From Schizochytrium sp. CCTCC M209059 (lineage: Eukaryota; Sar; Bigyra; Thraustochytrida; Thraustochytriidae), in contig KN805396.1 in assembly GCA_000818945.1 (NCBI GenBank), positions 384,448 through 448,447 on the forward strand: DNA of 64,000 nucleotides, read 5' to 3'. Under the pieces are notes generated by a model, which worked only from the letters and a program-made list of their open reading frames with translations, had not been told where the DNA came from and did not search any database. This document shows positions 42,424 to 51,383 of this stretch, in pieces. Position 1 is the first letter of the stretch, and every line of letters begins with the position of its first letter. The translations under genes and the position numbers were made by a program.

Positions 42424-45400
42424 TCATCGGAAATTTCGCTTGCGTCCCGTGTCATAGATTGTCGTGAGCGTCTCTTGCAGCGTTCCCGCTGCCTTTTCTT
42501 TGTTGTAAACCTTGAAGAGGCGAAGAGCCATGAGCGCGTCCTCGATCGAGTCGTGAGTTTTCCCCTGAATCTCCTGCTGCAAGACCACCGAGGACAGAAA
42601 CGAAAGAGAGAGCATGCGGTTGTCCGGAAGGCGGAACAAGTGCACCGTGTCACGGACCTGCTCAGGCGGCACAAAGATGTTAATGATATGGAAATCCTGT
42701 CGCAAACCGTGGCCGACAAAGATGCATCCACGGTCAACGAGGCGTCGCAGTTTGAGATACGCAATACGAAGCGGGACAAGATGGTGTTTCGACAACGCCG
42801 GATCCAGGTCCCCAGGTACGAGTCCTGAGAAACGCGTAAGATAATCGACGACTTCGTCTGGGGTGCGAATATAGTCGTCAATGAAGACTTTCTCGTCTTC
42901 GCACGTGCATGACACACGTGCCAAGCTGAGTTGCGGCTCTTGCGTGACGACCTTTCGACCCTCGCTGTTTGTGTAAAACTCTTCCGTGGACAGCGCGACC
43001 ATTTCGCAGTCAATTGCCACGAGGTCGCCCTCACGAGGAAGCTTGTCAAGCTCGAGCTGCACGAATGAACGCGAAGCGGGCGCCGTGCTCACGGACGGCG
43101 CGTGAAAGACCTCCTTATCCGTGAGCGATGGCTCGATGCGATTCACAGGAGTACTCTTACTTGTGTCCGAGCCACGGCGGCGATACACAAAGAGACACGG
43201 ATTGCGTGACGGATGTGTAAAGTCGACGACGCTCGAGACATCGGTGACGCGCTCGACGCAAAAGTCGTTGAAGAGCATCCACTGATCAGCGTCTCTCGGA
43301 GACCCAGCCCTTTTCGCGTACGAGGCAGGCATCTTGATGTGTGCAATGACATGGTCAACAGGGGCAATATGCGAGACCACGGCAACCAACTCGTAAATGA
43401 AGCCCCCGCCCTTGGTCGCGGCTCCGGCAAGAGCAGCGGCGTCAACGGTCTCCACGACCGTGGTTTCGCCACTATTTCCTTGCGAGCCAGCTGGCTTGAC
43501 GCGTAAAGCCGTCTTGACGTAGCCGCCTTTTTCCTTTCCCTTGGTGCCCTTTTGCCGAAAAAGGGGCAAGTAGACGGCCCGGTTCTCGTGCGAGGCCGCA
43601 TTCAGAATGAGAATATCCGAAAAAGCGGTGGCGGTCCGCGACTGGACAACAGGAATTTGGTCGCCCTTTTGCTTGGACCACAAGCGCGTCTTGTTGCTTT
43701 GGTTAAAGGTTTTGCGCAAGAGGCTGAGAAACGACATTTCAGGCAAATCGCGGCCCATTGCCGCGGCCTTGCTGAGCTCGCTTGGGTAGGCAATATCGAG
43801 CGCAAGGGAGTGGCTGTTTAGCTGCGAGTCCTCAATACCCTGCACGAGCCACTTTTCCCGCGTCACGACGCGGACGCCAAACGTTTGCCGCACTGCATCC
43901 TTGAGGGCTTGGTGGCTGCGACTAAACTGTTCAAGCAGGAAGCGCGCGCACGCTGCCGCGCGCTGGTCGACTGCAAGCGGACTTGGCTCGAGTAGACCAA
44001 AGGCCTGGACATCGGGCGCAAGCCGAAAGGCGCGTAAAAAGTTGCGTGCCTCGCAGACGCGGTCGCGAGCGGGCACTTGTTGCGCTTGGTCAAGCATGTG
44101 GAAAAGAAAGCCGGCCTCGGTGGCCAAGCATTTTGGATCCGCACTTACATACGGCAGCACCAGGCTGCGCAGCTCGGGGGTAAAGTAGAAGACCTGAATG
44201 ATGGGGTTGGCGTAAGTGTTGGGCAATTTTCCTTCAAGACCTGCGAATGGGGTCAAGTTGAAGGCGGCATAGTCCACCTGCGTTGGACCGACACGACTGA
44301 GAATGATGCGCGGCTTGACGAAATTTTCGGGGACTTCCGCAGCGGGGTCGCTTTCGAGGAGCTCCTCGCCACCAGCGCCGGCGCCACCTCTCCTGCGACG
44401 ACCAGTGTCTGGTGTACCCTTGTTCGTACGAGCGCTGCTATCTTTGCCAATAGAAAACAGTCCCCGCCGTGCGCTGTTTGCTTGGCCACCACCTCGCCCA
44501 CGACCGCCGCGACTTGGTGAAGTTGGCGGCGTGCCGCCTTCCATGTCTGGTCCGGCGTGCTCTTCGTGTAATTGCAAGTACGCACGCTTCGAGGTAGCCT
44601 TGCCGAAAACGAGTGATTGGGGTACGGGGAACTCGTCCGAGGTAGTCTCAATGAATTGGCCTGGAAAACCTTCGCGGGTCTGCGCGCGATCCAAAATGTC
44701 CGGGTGAATTTCGCGAGGATTCTTTTCAATGGGACACTTTTCCGTAAAAAGCGGCGAAAGGTCGCTACAGAGCTCGTGGCCCGCCGCAACCAGGTCGCTC
44801 ACGTCGCAGCTGGAAAGCATGGACTGCGCCACCAGATCAAAGTTTGCCTCTTCCCAGAACTGGAGATTGTCCATGCGTTTGTCGGAGGCAGCAAAGGATG
44901 GTGGAGGTGTGTCTTCGAGAGGCTCTTGGAAGACGTTAATGTTGGGGCGCGCCTCGTGGGCCCACACTTCGTCGTCGGTCCACAAGTGCACCCCGCCAGC
45001 GGCGTCGCAAATGGCAGCTGCGCGTCCCACGGGACTCACGCACATTCCCGTTGCAATGCCTTGGAGAGAGTGGAGCTGGTCGCTCTGTTCCATGTGCGCC
45101 GAGGCGACTGCCTCGTGGAGGTCCGCATAGGCGCACAGGTTGCCCATTTCTCCGAGAAAGAGCGCTCGACCCGGGACCGGGACCTCTTCGCTCGGCGGAA
45201 GAAAGCGCACAAAGCGCGAGCTGACTTGCAGAGCGCCAGCTGGCCGCGCCAGCATGCGAATGTCGAACATTTTCACGAAGCGATCAGTCATTCCGTTCGG
45301 CCCCAAGCCACATGTGAGAAGTTTTGTCTCGTAAATATCCATGTCGGTGATGCCTCCACTGTGCGCAGAGAGCAGGTTCCCGGTCTTTGTCCCTGCACGT

Positions 45401-45966
45401 AGGTCAACAAGACCAACCTTGCCACGCGTCTCGTCACCCGAGCTGTCGCCCGTGCCGCCGCCACAAACGATTGCGCCGTGCGGTGTAGGGCGCATGATGT
45501 CTACACCATGGTCGTATACGGCGCTCCGGAACTTGTGCAGGTACTGCGACTCGATGCGCGAGAGATCGAGCTCGTAGAGGCTGCTTCCATTGTTGGCTGC
45601 GTTGCAGCCGACAACGAAACGCGAGCTATCCAGAGCTAGAACGCTGGTGAGCTCTCGGCCTTCGCGGGTAGAGTGCAAGAGTTGCGCACTGACATAGGGT
45701 GCTCCAGCAAGGCTGTGCATGCAGACATGCGTGGCGCTCACCGAGAGGGTCCCTGCGAGACCAAGGCTTGTTAGCTGACGCACGGGCGACGGATGCGCCT
45801 TGAAGCTGCTCCATGCGGACCCCAGCGCTGAAGCGTCGTAGACGCTGACCATACCGCTCGACCACCCCACCATGATTGCCTCGTGCACCGCACCAAAGGT
45901 GATGGAGCTCGGCACGTCGCCCGCCATGCGCACGTCGAGGTCGCAGCCCACCTCATACCAGTACAT
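42424..45966 (-). CDS. PAN2: PAN2, catalytic subunit of the PAN2-PAN3 deadenylase
   Basis: This encodes 1180 aa with the complete PAN2 layout. There is an N-terminal WD40 propeller (start MYWYEVGCDLDVRMAG; blades with VGWSSGMVSVYD, FVKMFDIRMLARPAG and GVHLWTDDEVW). A catalytically dead ubiquitin-hydrolase-like domain follows (about 570-930), with FNLTPFAGLEGKLPNTYANP, where the usual Cys is absent. The C-terminal RNase T-type exonuclease has DEDD residues in LVAIDCEMV (about 981-989), FVGHGLRQDFHIIN (about 1080-1093) and HDSIEDALMAL (about 1137-1147). PAN2-PAN3 carries out the first phase of poly(A) shortening. An upstream in-frame ATG at 46206 would add 80 low-complexity basic residues read from an (AAGC)n leader, so I place the start at 45966. 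It is divergent from MCTS1. Confidence 0.96.
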   Translation of the reverse strand: MYWYEVGCDLDVRMAGDVPSSITFGAVHEAIMVGWSSGMVSVYDASALGSAWSSFKAHPSPVRQLTSLGLAGTLSVSATHVCMHSLAGAPYVSAQLLHSTREGRELTSVLALDSSRFVVGCNAANNGSSLYELDLSRIESQYLHKFRSAVYDHGVDIMRPTPHGAIVCGGGTGDSSGDETRGKVGLVDLRAGTKTGNLLSAHSGGITDMDIYETKLLTCGLGPNGMTDRFVKMFDIRMLARPAGALQVSSRFVRFLPPSEEVPVPGRALFLGEMGNLCAYADLHEAVASAHMEQSDQLHSLQGIATGMCVSPVGRAAAICDAAGGVHLWTDDEVWAHEARPNINVFQEPLEDTPPPSFAASDKRMDNLQFWEEANFDLVAQSMLSSCDVSDLVAAGHELCSDLSPLFTEKCPIEKNPREIHPDILDRAQTREGFPGQFIETTSDEFPVPQSLVFGKATSKRAYLQLHEEHAGPDMEGGTPPTSPSRGGRGRGGGQANSARRGLFSIGKDSSARTNKGTPDTGRRRRGGAGAGGEELLESDPAAEVPENFVKPRIILSRVGPTQVDYAAFNLTPFAGLEGKLPNTYANPIIQVFYFTPELRSLVLPYVSADPKCLATEAGFLFHMLDQAQQVPARDRVCEARNFLRAFRLAPDVQAFGLLEPSPLAVDQRAAACARFLLEQFSRSHQALKDAVRQTFGVRVVTREKWLVQGIEDSQLNSHSLALDIAYPSELSKAAAMGRDLPEMSFLSLLRKTFNQSNKTRLWSKQKGDQIPVVQSRTATAFSDILILNAASHENRAVYLPLFRQKGTKGKEKGGYVKTALRVKPAGSQGNSGETTVVETVDAAALAGAATKGGGFIYELVAVVSHIAPVDHVIAHIKMPASYAKRAGSPRDADQWMLFNDFCVERVTDVSSVVDFTHPSRNPCLFVYRRRGSDTSKSTPVNRIEPSLTDKEVFHAPSVSTAPASRSFVQLELDKLPREGDLVAIDCEMVALSTEEFYTNSEGRKVVTQEPQLSLARVSCTCEDEKVFIDDYIRTPDEVVDYLTRFSGLVPGDLDPALSKHHLVPLRIAYLKLRRLVDRGCIFVGHGLRQDFHIINIFVPPEQVRDTVHLFRLPDNRMLSLSFLSSVVLQQEIQGKTHDSIEDALMALRLFKVYNKEKAAGTLQETLTTIYDTGRKRNFR

Positions 45967-46471
45967 GTTCAAGTCTGTTCCGCCCTCGCGGGCCAGACTA
46001 CGCCGCGCCGCAGAGCTACGGATCCAAAGCAGGCGCGCCAAAGGTTTCTCTCCGCGCGCGCTCTGGGGCTTGCTCCTGCGCCTCGCCACGCTGCGCCGCG
46101 CCGCTGGCCGCAGCGGCGCCCTCGATCCTCTTTTGCTTGCCTTGCTTGCTTGCTTGCTTGCGTGCCCAAGTTTCACTACGACGGGAAAAAGATGTAGACG
46201 GCACATTTGTTGCGGCTCATTTGTTCCTCTTTGATAAGCTCCACATATGTGGCAGGCACCACATCTGTTGGGCTCGCTCGGGTGCCTCGAGTTGAAGCGC
46301 GGATGAGATCAAAGCAGAGCAGAGCAGAGATCGCGAGGGCGGCGCGGCGAGGCGCGAGGAGGGAGAGGCGAGGCGCGCGTGCGGCCTGCGTCGCGAGAGG
46401 GAGTGCTCGAGCGGAGGCACGTACGACGCGCGAGTGTTGCTTGTCTGGCGCGAGGGCGCCTAGGCAGGAAG
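45967..46471. promoter_or_regulatory. Divergent intergenic region, PAN2 / MCTS1
   Basis: This 505-bp region holds both promoters. It has (GCAA)n on the PAN2 coding strand (about 46138-46163) and a purine-rich GCAGA/GCGAGG stretch on the MCTS1 coding strand (about 46308-46400). Confidence 0.45.
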
Positions 46472-47198
46472 ATGTTCCGCAAGTTCGTGGCGAGCGAGCA
46501 GATCTCGACGCAGACGCCAGTCAAGTCGTCGGTGCAGCGCGGGCTCACAAAGAACATCGGAGACCAGTACCCGGACTTGTCCGCTGACGTGCTCGATGAG
46601 GTCCTCCCGAAGAAGTCGCAGATTCTTATTGCAAAGTGGTACGTGAAGAGAGCAGAGGAAAGAAGAAACAAATACCAGGGCTGGTTTGAAGCAGAGAGAG
46701 AAAGAAACGATTCTCGGTCTTTTTTTGGGGGGGAAGGGGGGCAAGAGAAGGCGAAGGAGGGTGGTGAGATGTAGCTGAGAAAATAAGCTGACATGTTGCC
46801 TAAACAACAAAATTAGCCAGGATCATGTGAACCTCGTGGTTTCGGGAGATTCGAAAGAAGTTCTTTTCTTCAACCAGCGTGAAGGACCGCAGTACCCTAC
46901 GCTGAGGTTATTGTACAAGGCCGGTGACTTTATGACCAAGGTTTGGGTAGACGCCGGCGCGATTAAGCCTCTGATTGGTGGTGCTGATCTTATGTGCCCC
47001 GGTATCCGGCAGGACAAGCTCGAGGACTTTCCCGCCGACACACCCGTGCAGATTATGGCCGAGGGCAAAGAGCTTCCCTTTGCTGTCGGTATCACCAAGC
47101 TTTCGGCTGCCGAGATTAGGGCGACCAACTCTGGCATTGGCGTGGAAATTCTGCACAGTTTGGGCGATGGACTGTGGAACTGCCCTACCGTTGATTAG
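46472..47198 (+). CDS. MCTS1: MCTS1/Tma20 translation re-initiation and ribosome-recycling factor (two exons)
   Basis: Joining 46472-46638 to 46817-47198 gives 182 aa, almost exactly the length of human MCTS1 (181). Exon 1 starts MFRKFVASEQIS and reaches VLPKKSQILIAK. The intron splits a Cys codon (TG|C), restoring the conserved Cys that precedes the HVNLVV strand. Exon 2 holds the PUA domain: FFNQREGPQYPTLRLLYK, GADLMCPGI, VQIMAEGKELPFAVGITK and NSGIGVEILHSLGDGLWN, all close to the family. MCTS1 pairs with DENR to bind the 40S subunit in recycling and re-initiation. Without splicing the first frame ends at 46774, and the protein would lose the PUA domain. Confidence 0.96.
46639..46816 (+). 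other. MCTS1: Spliceosomal intron of MCTS1 (178 nt)
   Basis: Donor TG|GTACGTG and acceptor AATTAG|CC. The placement is fixed by the conserved protein sequence on both sides. The length is not a multiple of three and the retained form meets a stop. Confidence 0.93.
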
Positions 47199-47566
47199 CT
47201 GTAGGCAGCATGAGTGATGAAATCATGTTGTTTCTTCATTTCTCTCGACTTTCCTCGTCCTTTGTTTGCTTTGGTTTCTTTTTCTTTTATTTTCGTTGTC
47301 CTCTTGTGCGTGTGTATAAGTCACCAAAAAAACTCAGAGTCTCAAGACCTACTGCCAATGCATCACTTCGCTACAACAATTGGCTTTGCTACATTCACAC
47401 TTGTGTTTAGAATTTTTAGAAAAGGAATGAATCTGATCTAGGCCTACATCGAGTCTCTACTGGCAAAGATCATGTGCAGGCAGCGATCTTACGCAGAATA
47501 AGACCCGCGACACGTCCTCGAGATTTCTGTCACAATTGTTCAGTGTTGGAATGGGGAATTCAGGGA
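47199..47566. other. Convergent intergenic region, MCTS1 / FAD oxidoreductase
   Basis: This 368-bp stretch holds both 3' ends, with T-rich runs at about 47250-47305. No gene is seen. Confidence 0.5.
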
Positions 47567-49027
47567 TCATGGACGACGGTAAAAGTGGATAGCGGCAACC
47601 GTGACAGCTGCGAGCACGGTGAGCGCTGCGCTCGTGCGCAGGGCTGGAAGCAAGGATTCGCTGTTTCGTGCGTCTCGGTCAAGCTCGACATCTTCCTCTG
47701 GCATAATCCAGTTGGCCTCAGAAACTGGCCTTTTGCCGAGGATTGCGCGCGCCACATCGAGCGCGCTTTGCACGCCGCTCTCCTGCAACGGGATTCGCCA
47801 AGCGTTCCATGCGCCACAGAACCACACGCCGCCCTTGCCTTGGTGCTTGGCGAGCTCCTGCAGTGCCTTTCGCGTTTGCGTGCGCATAATAGGACGTTCA
47901 AACGATATAGGATCGGTAACGAGAGACTCTGGTGCGATATCGACCACGGGATTCCACGTTTGAAAGAGATCACCCTTGATTTCCGGAAAGCTATCGTTCA
48001 TCCAGATGGTGAACATCGAGGCAGCGCCGGCGGAAAGGCCAACGCTCATTGGGGCCCAGTGCGCACGCTTCTGAGGCATGACACGCGTGTCGCGGTGAAT
48101 GACAACCTGGCTCTCCTCGTGTTCAAAGGACTTGAGCACATCGGCGAGATCCTTATTGCCATCTTGGACCAGGTAGACGCCGTGATTAGCTTGAGTAGCC
48201 ATGATAACGTGGTCAAAGGTCTCCTCGACGCTTGCCTCTTGGTGGTTATGGGTGTAGTCTACAACGGGACGCCCATCGGGGCCCGGCGCGACGCGGTTCA
48301 CTGCTACGCCCGTAAGCACTCTGGAAACTTCCGATGTGAGCTGACGAACAGCGTCCTGCGTTCCATAGCGGGTGCGGAATTGGCCATGCGTCGCGGTGCG
48401 CGCATAAAATTGCATCACAAGCTCTGCCGGATAATCGAGACATGCCTCATATGAGCAAGTGCACACCATGGACAGCGTGGGCAACAGGGCCTTGTTCAGA
48501 TAGGCGTCAGACAGGCCCAAAAAGTCAGTGGCAAACTCGCGGAGCGTCATGTTAGCAAGCTCGGGGTCGCCAAGATGCCTTTGGCATGCCGTGGAGAAGC
48601 GAATGCCGTCTCTCCAAAGTTTGATTGTCTCCAAGGGATGGCGAAGATCGATGTAAGTCGGCACGGCCCAGTTGAAGAGAAAGTTGCTACGGCCCACGCG
48701 CATGATCGGATTTGCCGCTCCCGACCGAAAAACTACCCATGCCCAGCTCCATGGCTCGATTTCTACGCCGCTGAGTCTATACAGCTCGACGAGGTTAGGG
48801 TAGTAGGTGTGGCTGAAAGATCTCGGTGGGGTGTTGAGATCAAAGTCCGAGCCGTCCTTCTTTTCGACGGTAACACAGTGAGCGTCCATGCCTACAGTAT
48901 CGAGCTTTTCAAGGAGGGTCACCTCCGCGCCCTCCTTGGCGAGGAGCCACCCGGCGCTGAGGCCCGCGATGCCAGTACCGATGACGGCCACGCGCATCTT
49001 TTTTTTGTCCGAGTCCTCGCGCGCCAT
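47567..49027 (-). CDS. FAD-dependent amine-oxidase-type flavoprotein with C-terminal membrane anchor
   Basis: This encodes 486 aa. The N-terminal Rossmann dinucleotide-binding motif is RVAVIGTGIAGLSAGWLL (about 12-29), followed by an acidic residue at the end of the second strand (TLLEK). The layout (GxGxxG, then DLNTPPRSFSHTYYPNLV) fits predicted NAD/FAD-binding proteins of the COG2907 class within the amine oxidase/phytoene desaturase superfamily. The C-terminal FAD-contact region is VWFCGAWNAWRIPLQESGVQ (about 405-425). The last 25 residues (SAALTVLAAVTVAAIHFYRR) form one hydrophobic helix with a basic tip, so it is probably tail-anchored. The substrate cannot be told from sequence; lipid desaturation or isomerisation is possible. 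The ATG at 49027 is followed by a second one at 48997, both before the Rossmann motif. Confidence 0.88.
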   Translation of the reverse strand: MAREDSDKKKMRVAVIGTGIAGLSAGWLLAKEGAEVTLLEKLDTVGMDAHCVTVEKKDGSDFDLNTPPRSFSHTYYPNLVELYRLSGVEIEPWSWAWVVFRSGAANPIMRVGRSNFLFNWAVPTYIDLRHPLETIKLWRDGIRFSTACQRHLGDPELANMTLREFATDFLGLSDAYLNKALLPTLSMVCTCSYEACLDYPAELVMQFYARTATHGQFRTRYGTQDAVRQLTSEVSRVLTGVAVNRVAPGPDGRPVVDYTHNHQEASVEETFDHVIMATQANHGVYLVQDGNKDLADVLKSFEHEESQVVIHRDTRVMPQKRAHWAPMSVGLSAGAASMFTIWMNDSFPEIKGDLFQTWNPVVDIAPESLVTDPISFERPIMRTQTRKALQELAKHQGKGGVWFCGAWNAWRIPLQESGVQSALDVARAILGKRPVSEANWIMPEEDVELDRDARNSESLLPALRTSAALTVLAAVTVAAIHFYRRP

Positions 49028-50597
49028 CTTTCCTCTCCTACGCCGCGCTCGCGCAGGACCCGTGGCCCTGCCGCTGCCGCCGCCTCGCTCGCACTCGGCT
49101 CGCTTGCCCGCTCGCTCGCTCGCTCGCTCGCTGCGCCGGGTCCGGGCTCGCGTGCGGTGGTTGGGACTTTGCCGCTCGCTCCGGGCCGCCTTGGAGCGCA
49201 GAGCTTCTCTCCTTTTTTGGAGTGACTAGAGGCTCGAGTCACTGACCGTGGTGACTGTTGCTCGCGCAGGGCCGCAAGGTCAGGCGCAACCCAGCCCGGT
49301 CGCCAGCGCCCGTGGCGCGTCGGACCCCGGCGGGGCCGAGGCCGCGGCGAGGGCGCGACGCTCCCGTCCGCCCGCGCCGCGGGTGCGAGAAGAGGACCTT
49401 GCGAAGCGGAGGGAGGCGAGCAAGGGCATCGAGGCGCTTCGCAAGGCCTCCTCGCCCTCTCTCTCGTTCAGCCGCCAGACGGGCGGGGCCTTGGCGGCTT
49501 GGCTTCACGCAGCACGGGCGGCCGCGCCGTGCGCTGCGCCGCGCTTGCCGACGGGGCCTTGCTGCGCCCGCCGGCGTCGAACGGGACGAGCGGGGAGGGA
49601 AAGGGTGATTGATTGACGTGCGTGCTGCAGAGGCGCTGCTCCTTTCTTGACCCCCTCCCTCCCTCCCTCGCGCTCGCTCCCTGCGACGCCTCCTCCCTCG
49701 CCCGGGCCTCGATCGAGAACGAGCCGGCGGCCGCGTGCATCGCAGGACATCGTGCTGCAGGCAGGAGATCGCCGTCAGGCAACCTGAACGACGGCAAGCC
49801 CCAGCGACCATGGCGATGCGAGCAAGCCGGGCGGGAGATGATGGCCTGCCTTGCCTGCCTGTCTTTTCGTCTTCATGAATTACAAGCGAGACTGGGAAGT
49901 CGTGACGAGGTCCAGCGTCAACGCGCGCTAGCACTGGCGCGAGTCGCATCGCCGGGCGGGCGATCATGCATGCGTTAAAGATGCATAGATGCATGCACGC
50001 ATGGCATTCGGCGGAGGCGGGAGATTCGCGGCCAACCAGCCAGCGACAGCGAGCTGTTTGGGCGTGATCCGACGGCATTCAGAGGATGGGCGTGCATGCC
50101 GTGCCATGCCATGCACTGGACCGTGGGCAAATCTGAACCTCATTAGTGCTCTCCATTCGAAGTGCGAGTCTATGTATATACACGCTGCCGTGTGTTCTGA
50201 AATGGTTTCGGAATAAGTCAAGTTTTGGATCAGGTCGGTCGGTGGACGGAGTTTAGAGGCGAGCTGTGCCGAGGAGTCGCCCGTCTTGACCCGCCTCGGC
50301 CCGCGCCGCATCGCCCCACATAAACTTTTGTGTTTGTTTCTCCATTCCAAGGTCGAAGGACAGAGGCAGATGCAACTGCGAACATGAAGTCCCAGTTTGA
50401 GGCCATGCAACCCTGGATTGTTTGTTTGCTTGTTTGGTTTTATTATCCATGGGTCGGAGGAGCGACTGCGGCCGTATGCGGTTCCTTCATCGTCCATTTT
50501 CCGAAAGCTTCTTTTTGGCATCTCGTCTGGCAGCTTGCCACGGCTGATGCGAATCTTTCTGACGATGCCGCTTTTGCCGCCGTCACTGTCGCACTGG

Positions 50598-50657
<60 letters not shown>
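49028..50657. other. Intergenic region upstream of the flavoprotein and PELO genes
   Basis: About 1.6 kb between two divergent genes. It has (GCGA)n on the flavoprotein coding strand (about 49106-49132) and a long (GATT)n tract from 50600 that runs into the duplicated PELO leader. Open frames of up to 279 codons are low complexity or cross strands, and I accept none. Confidence 0.5.
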
Positions 50658-50663
<6 letters not shown>

Positions 50664-50691
50664 CCATTGATCCATTGATTGATTGATTGAT
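50600..50691 (+). repeat. (GATT)n microsatellite
   Basis: About 20 copies of GATT with two GATCCATT interruptions near 50661-50676. It abuts and partly overlaps the left end of the first duplicated PELO block. Confidence 0.93.
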
Positions 50692-51012
50692 CTATTGACT
50701 GTTTTATTTTGACCACCTGTGTTTGTTTGTTCATTTGTTTGACTTCTCGAGGCGGATCCTCTCCGGGCGAGGCTAAGGCTACCCACCCCTTCATACTCTC
50801 CGCGACAAACTGGGTGGCGTGTGCTTGGGCATGCGCGCGAGGCGAGCGGTATCGTAAAGCGAGCTTGCGGTGGTTTTGGGCGCAGAAGCCGAAAAGAGGT
50901 TGATTGATTCCTGCAATCAGCAGCAGCCACACCAGCAGCAAGAGCGGAGCCGAGAAGAAACGAGGCTCGCATGAGGCTCATCAAGAAGAACGTGTCCGCC
51001 AAGGACGGCGAA
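50658..51012 (+). repeat. 355-bp direct repeat, copy 1 (PELO leader plus 14 codons)
   Basis: This block is identical over 355 bp to 51029-51383. It contains the PELO 5' leader, the ATG (50971) and the first 14 codons. It is cut off by CTTGATTAA, so its frame ends at 51021 after 16 codons. The period is 371 bp, with a 16-bp spacer (51013-51028). Confidence 0.97.
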
Positions 51013-51021
51013 CTTGATTAA
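50971..51021 (+). pseudogene. Truncated PELO start in the duplicated leader (possible uORF)
   Basis: The 16-codon frame shares its first 14 residues (MRLIKKNVSAKDGE) with pelota and ends Leu-Asp-stop. Its start context is identical to that of the real gene. If transcripts begin upstream, it would act as an upstream open reading frame 371 nt before the true start; otherwise it is a dead fragment. Confidence 0.7.
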
Positions 51022-51028
51022 TTGGTCC

Positions 51029-51383
51029 ATTGATCCATTGATCCATTGATTGATTGATTGATCTATTGACTGTTTTATTTTGACCACCTGTGTTTGTTTG
51101 TTCATTTGTTTGACTTCTCGAGGCGGATCCTCTCCGGGCGAGGCTAAGGCTACCCACCCCTTCATACTCTCCGCGACAAACTGGGTGGCGTGTGCTTGGG
51201 CATGCGCGCGAGGCGAGCGGTATCGTAAAGCGAGCTTGCGGTGGTTTTGGGCGCAGAAGCCGAAAAGAGGTTGATTGATTCCTGCAATCAGCAGCAGCCA
51301 CACCAGCAGCAAGAGCGGAGCCGAGAAGAAACGAGGCTCGCATGAGGCTCATCAAGAAGAACGTGTCCGCCAAGGACGGCGAA
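51029..51383 (+). repeat. 355-bp direct repeat, copy 2 (functional PELO 5' end)
   Basis: The second copy is continuous with the intact PELO coding sequence. No mismatch with copy 1 was found on reading through both. Confidence 0.97.

Noticed and set aside
45967..46206. Upstream ATG for PAN2 adding 80 residues
   Set aside because: The added segment is basic low complexity read from an (AAGC)n leader and has no counterpart in PAN2 proteins.
49239..50078. 279-codon minus-strand frame upstream of the flavoprotein
   Set aside because: Basic, Arg/Pro/Ala-rich translation of GC-rich DNA with no domain; the promoter of the flavoprotein gene should lie here.
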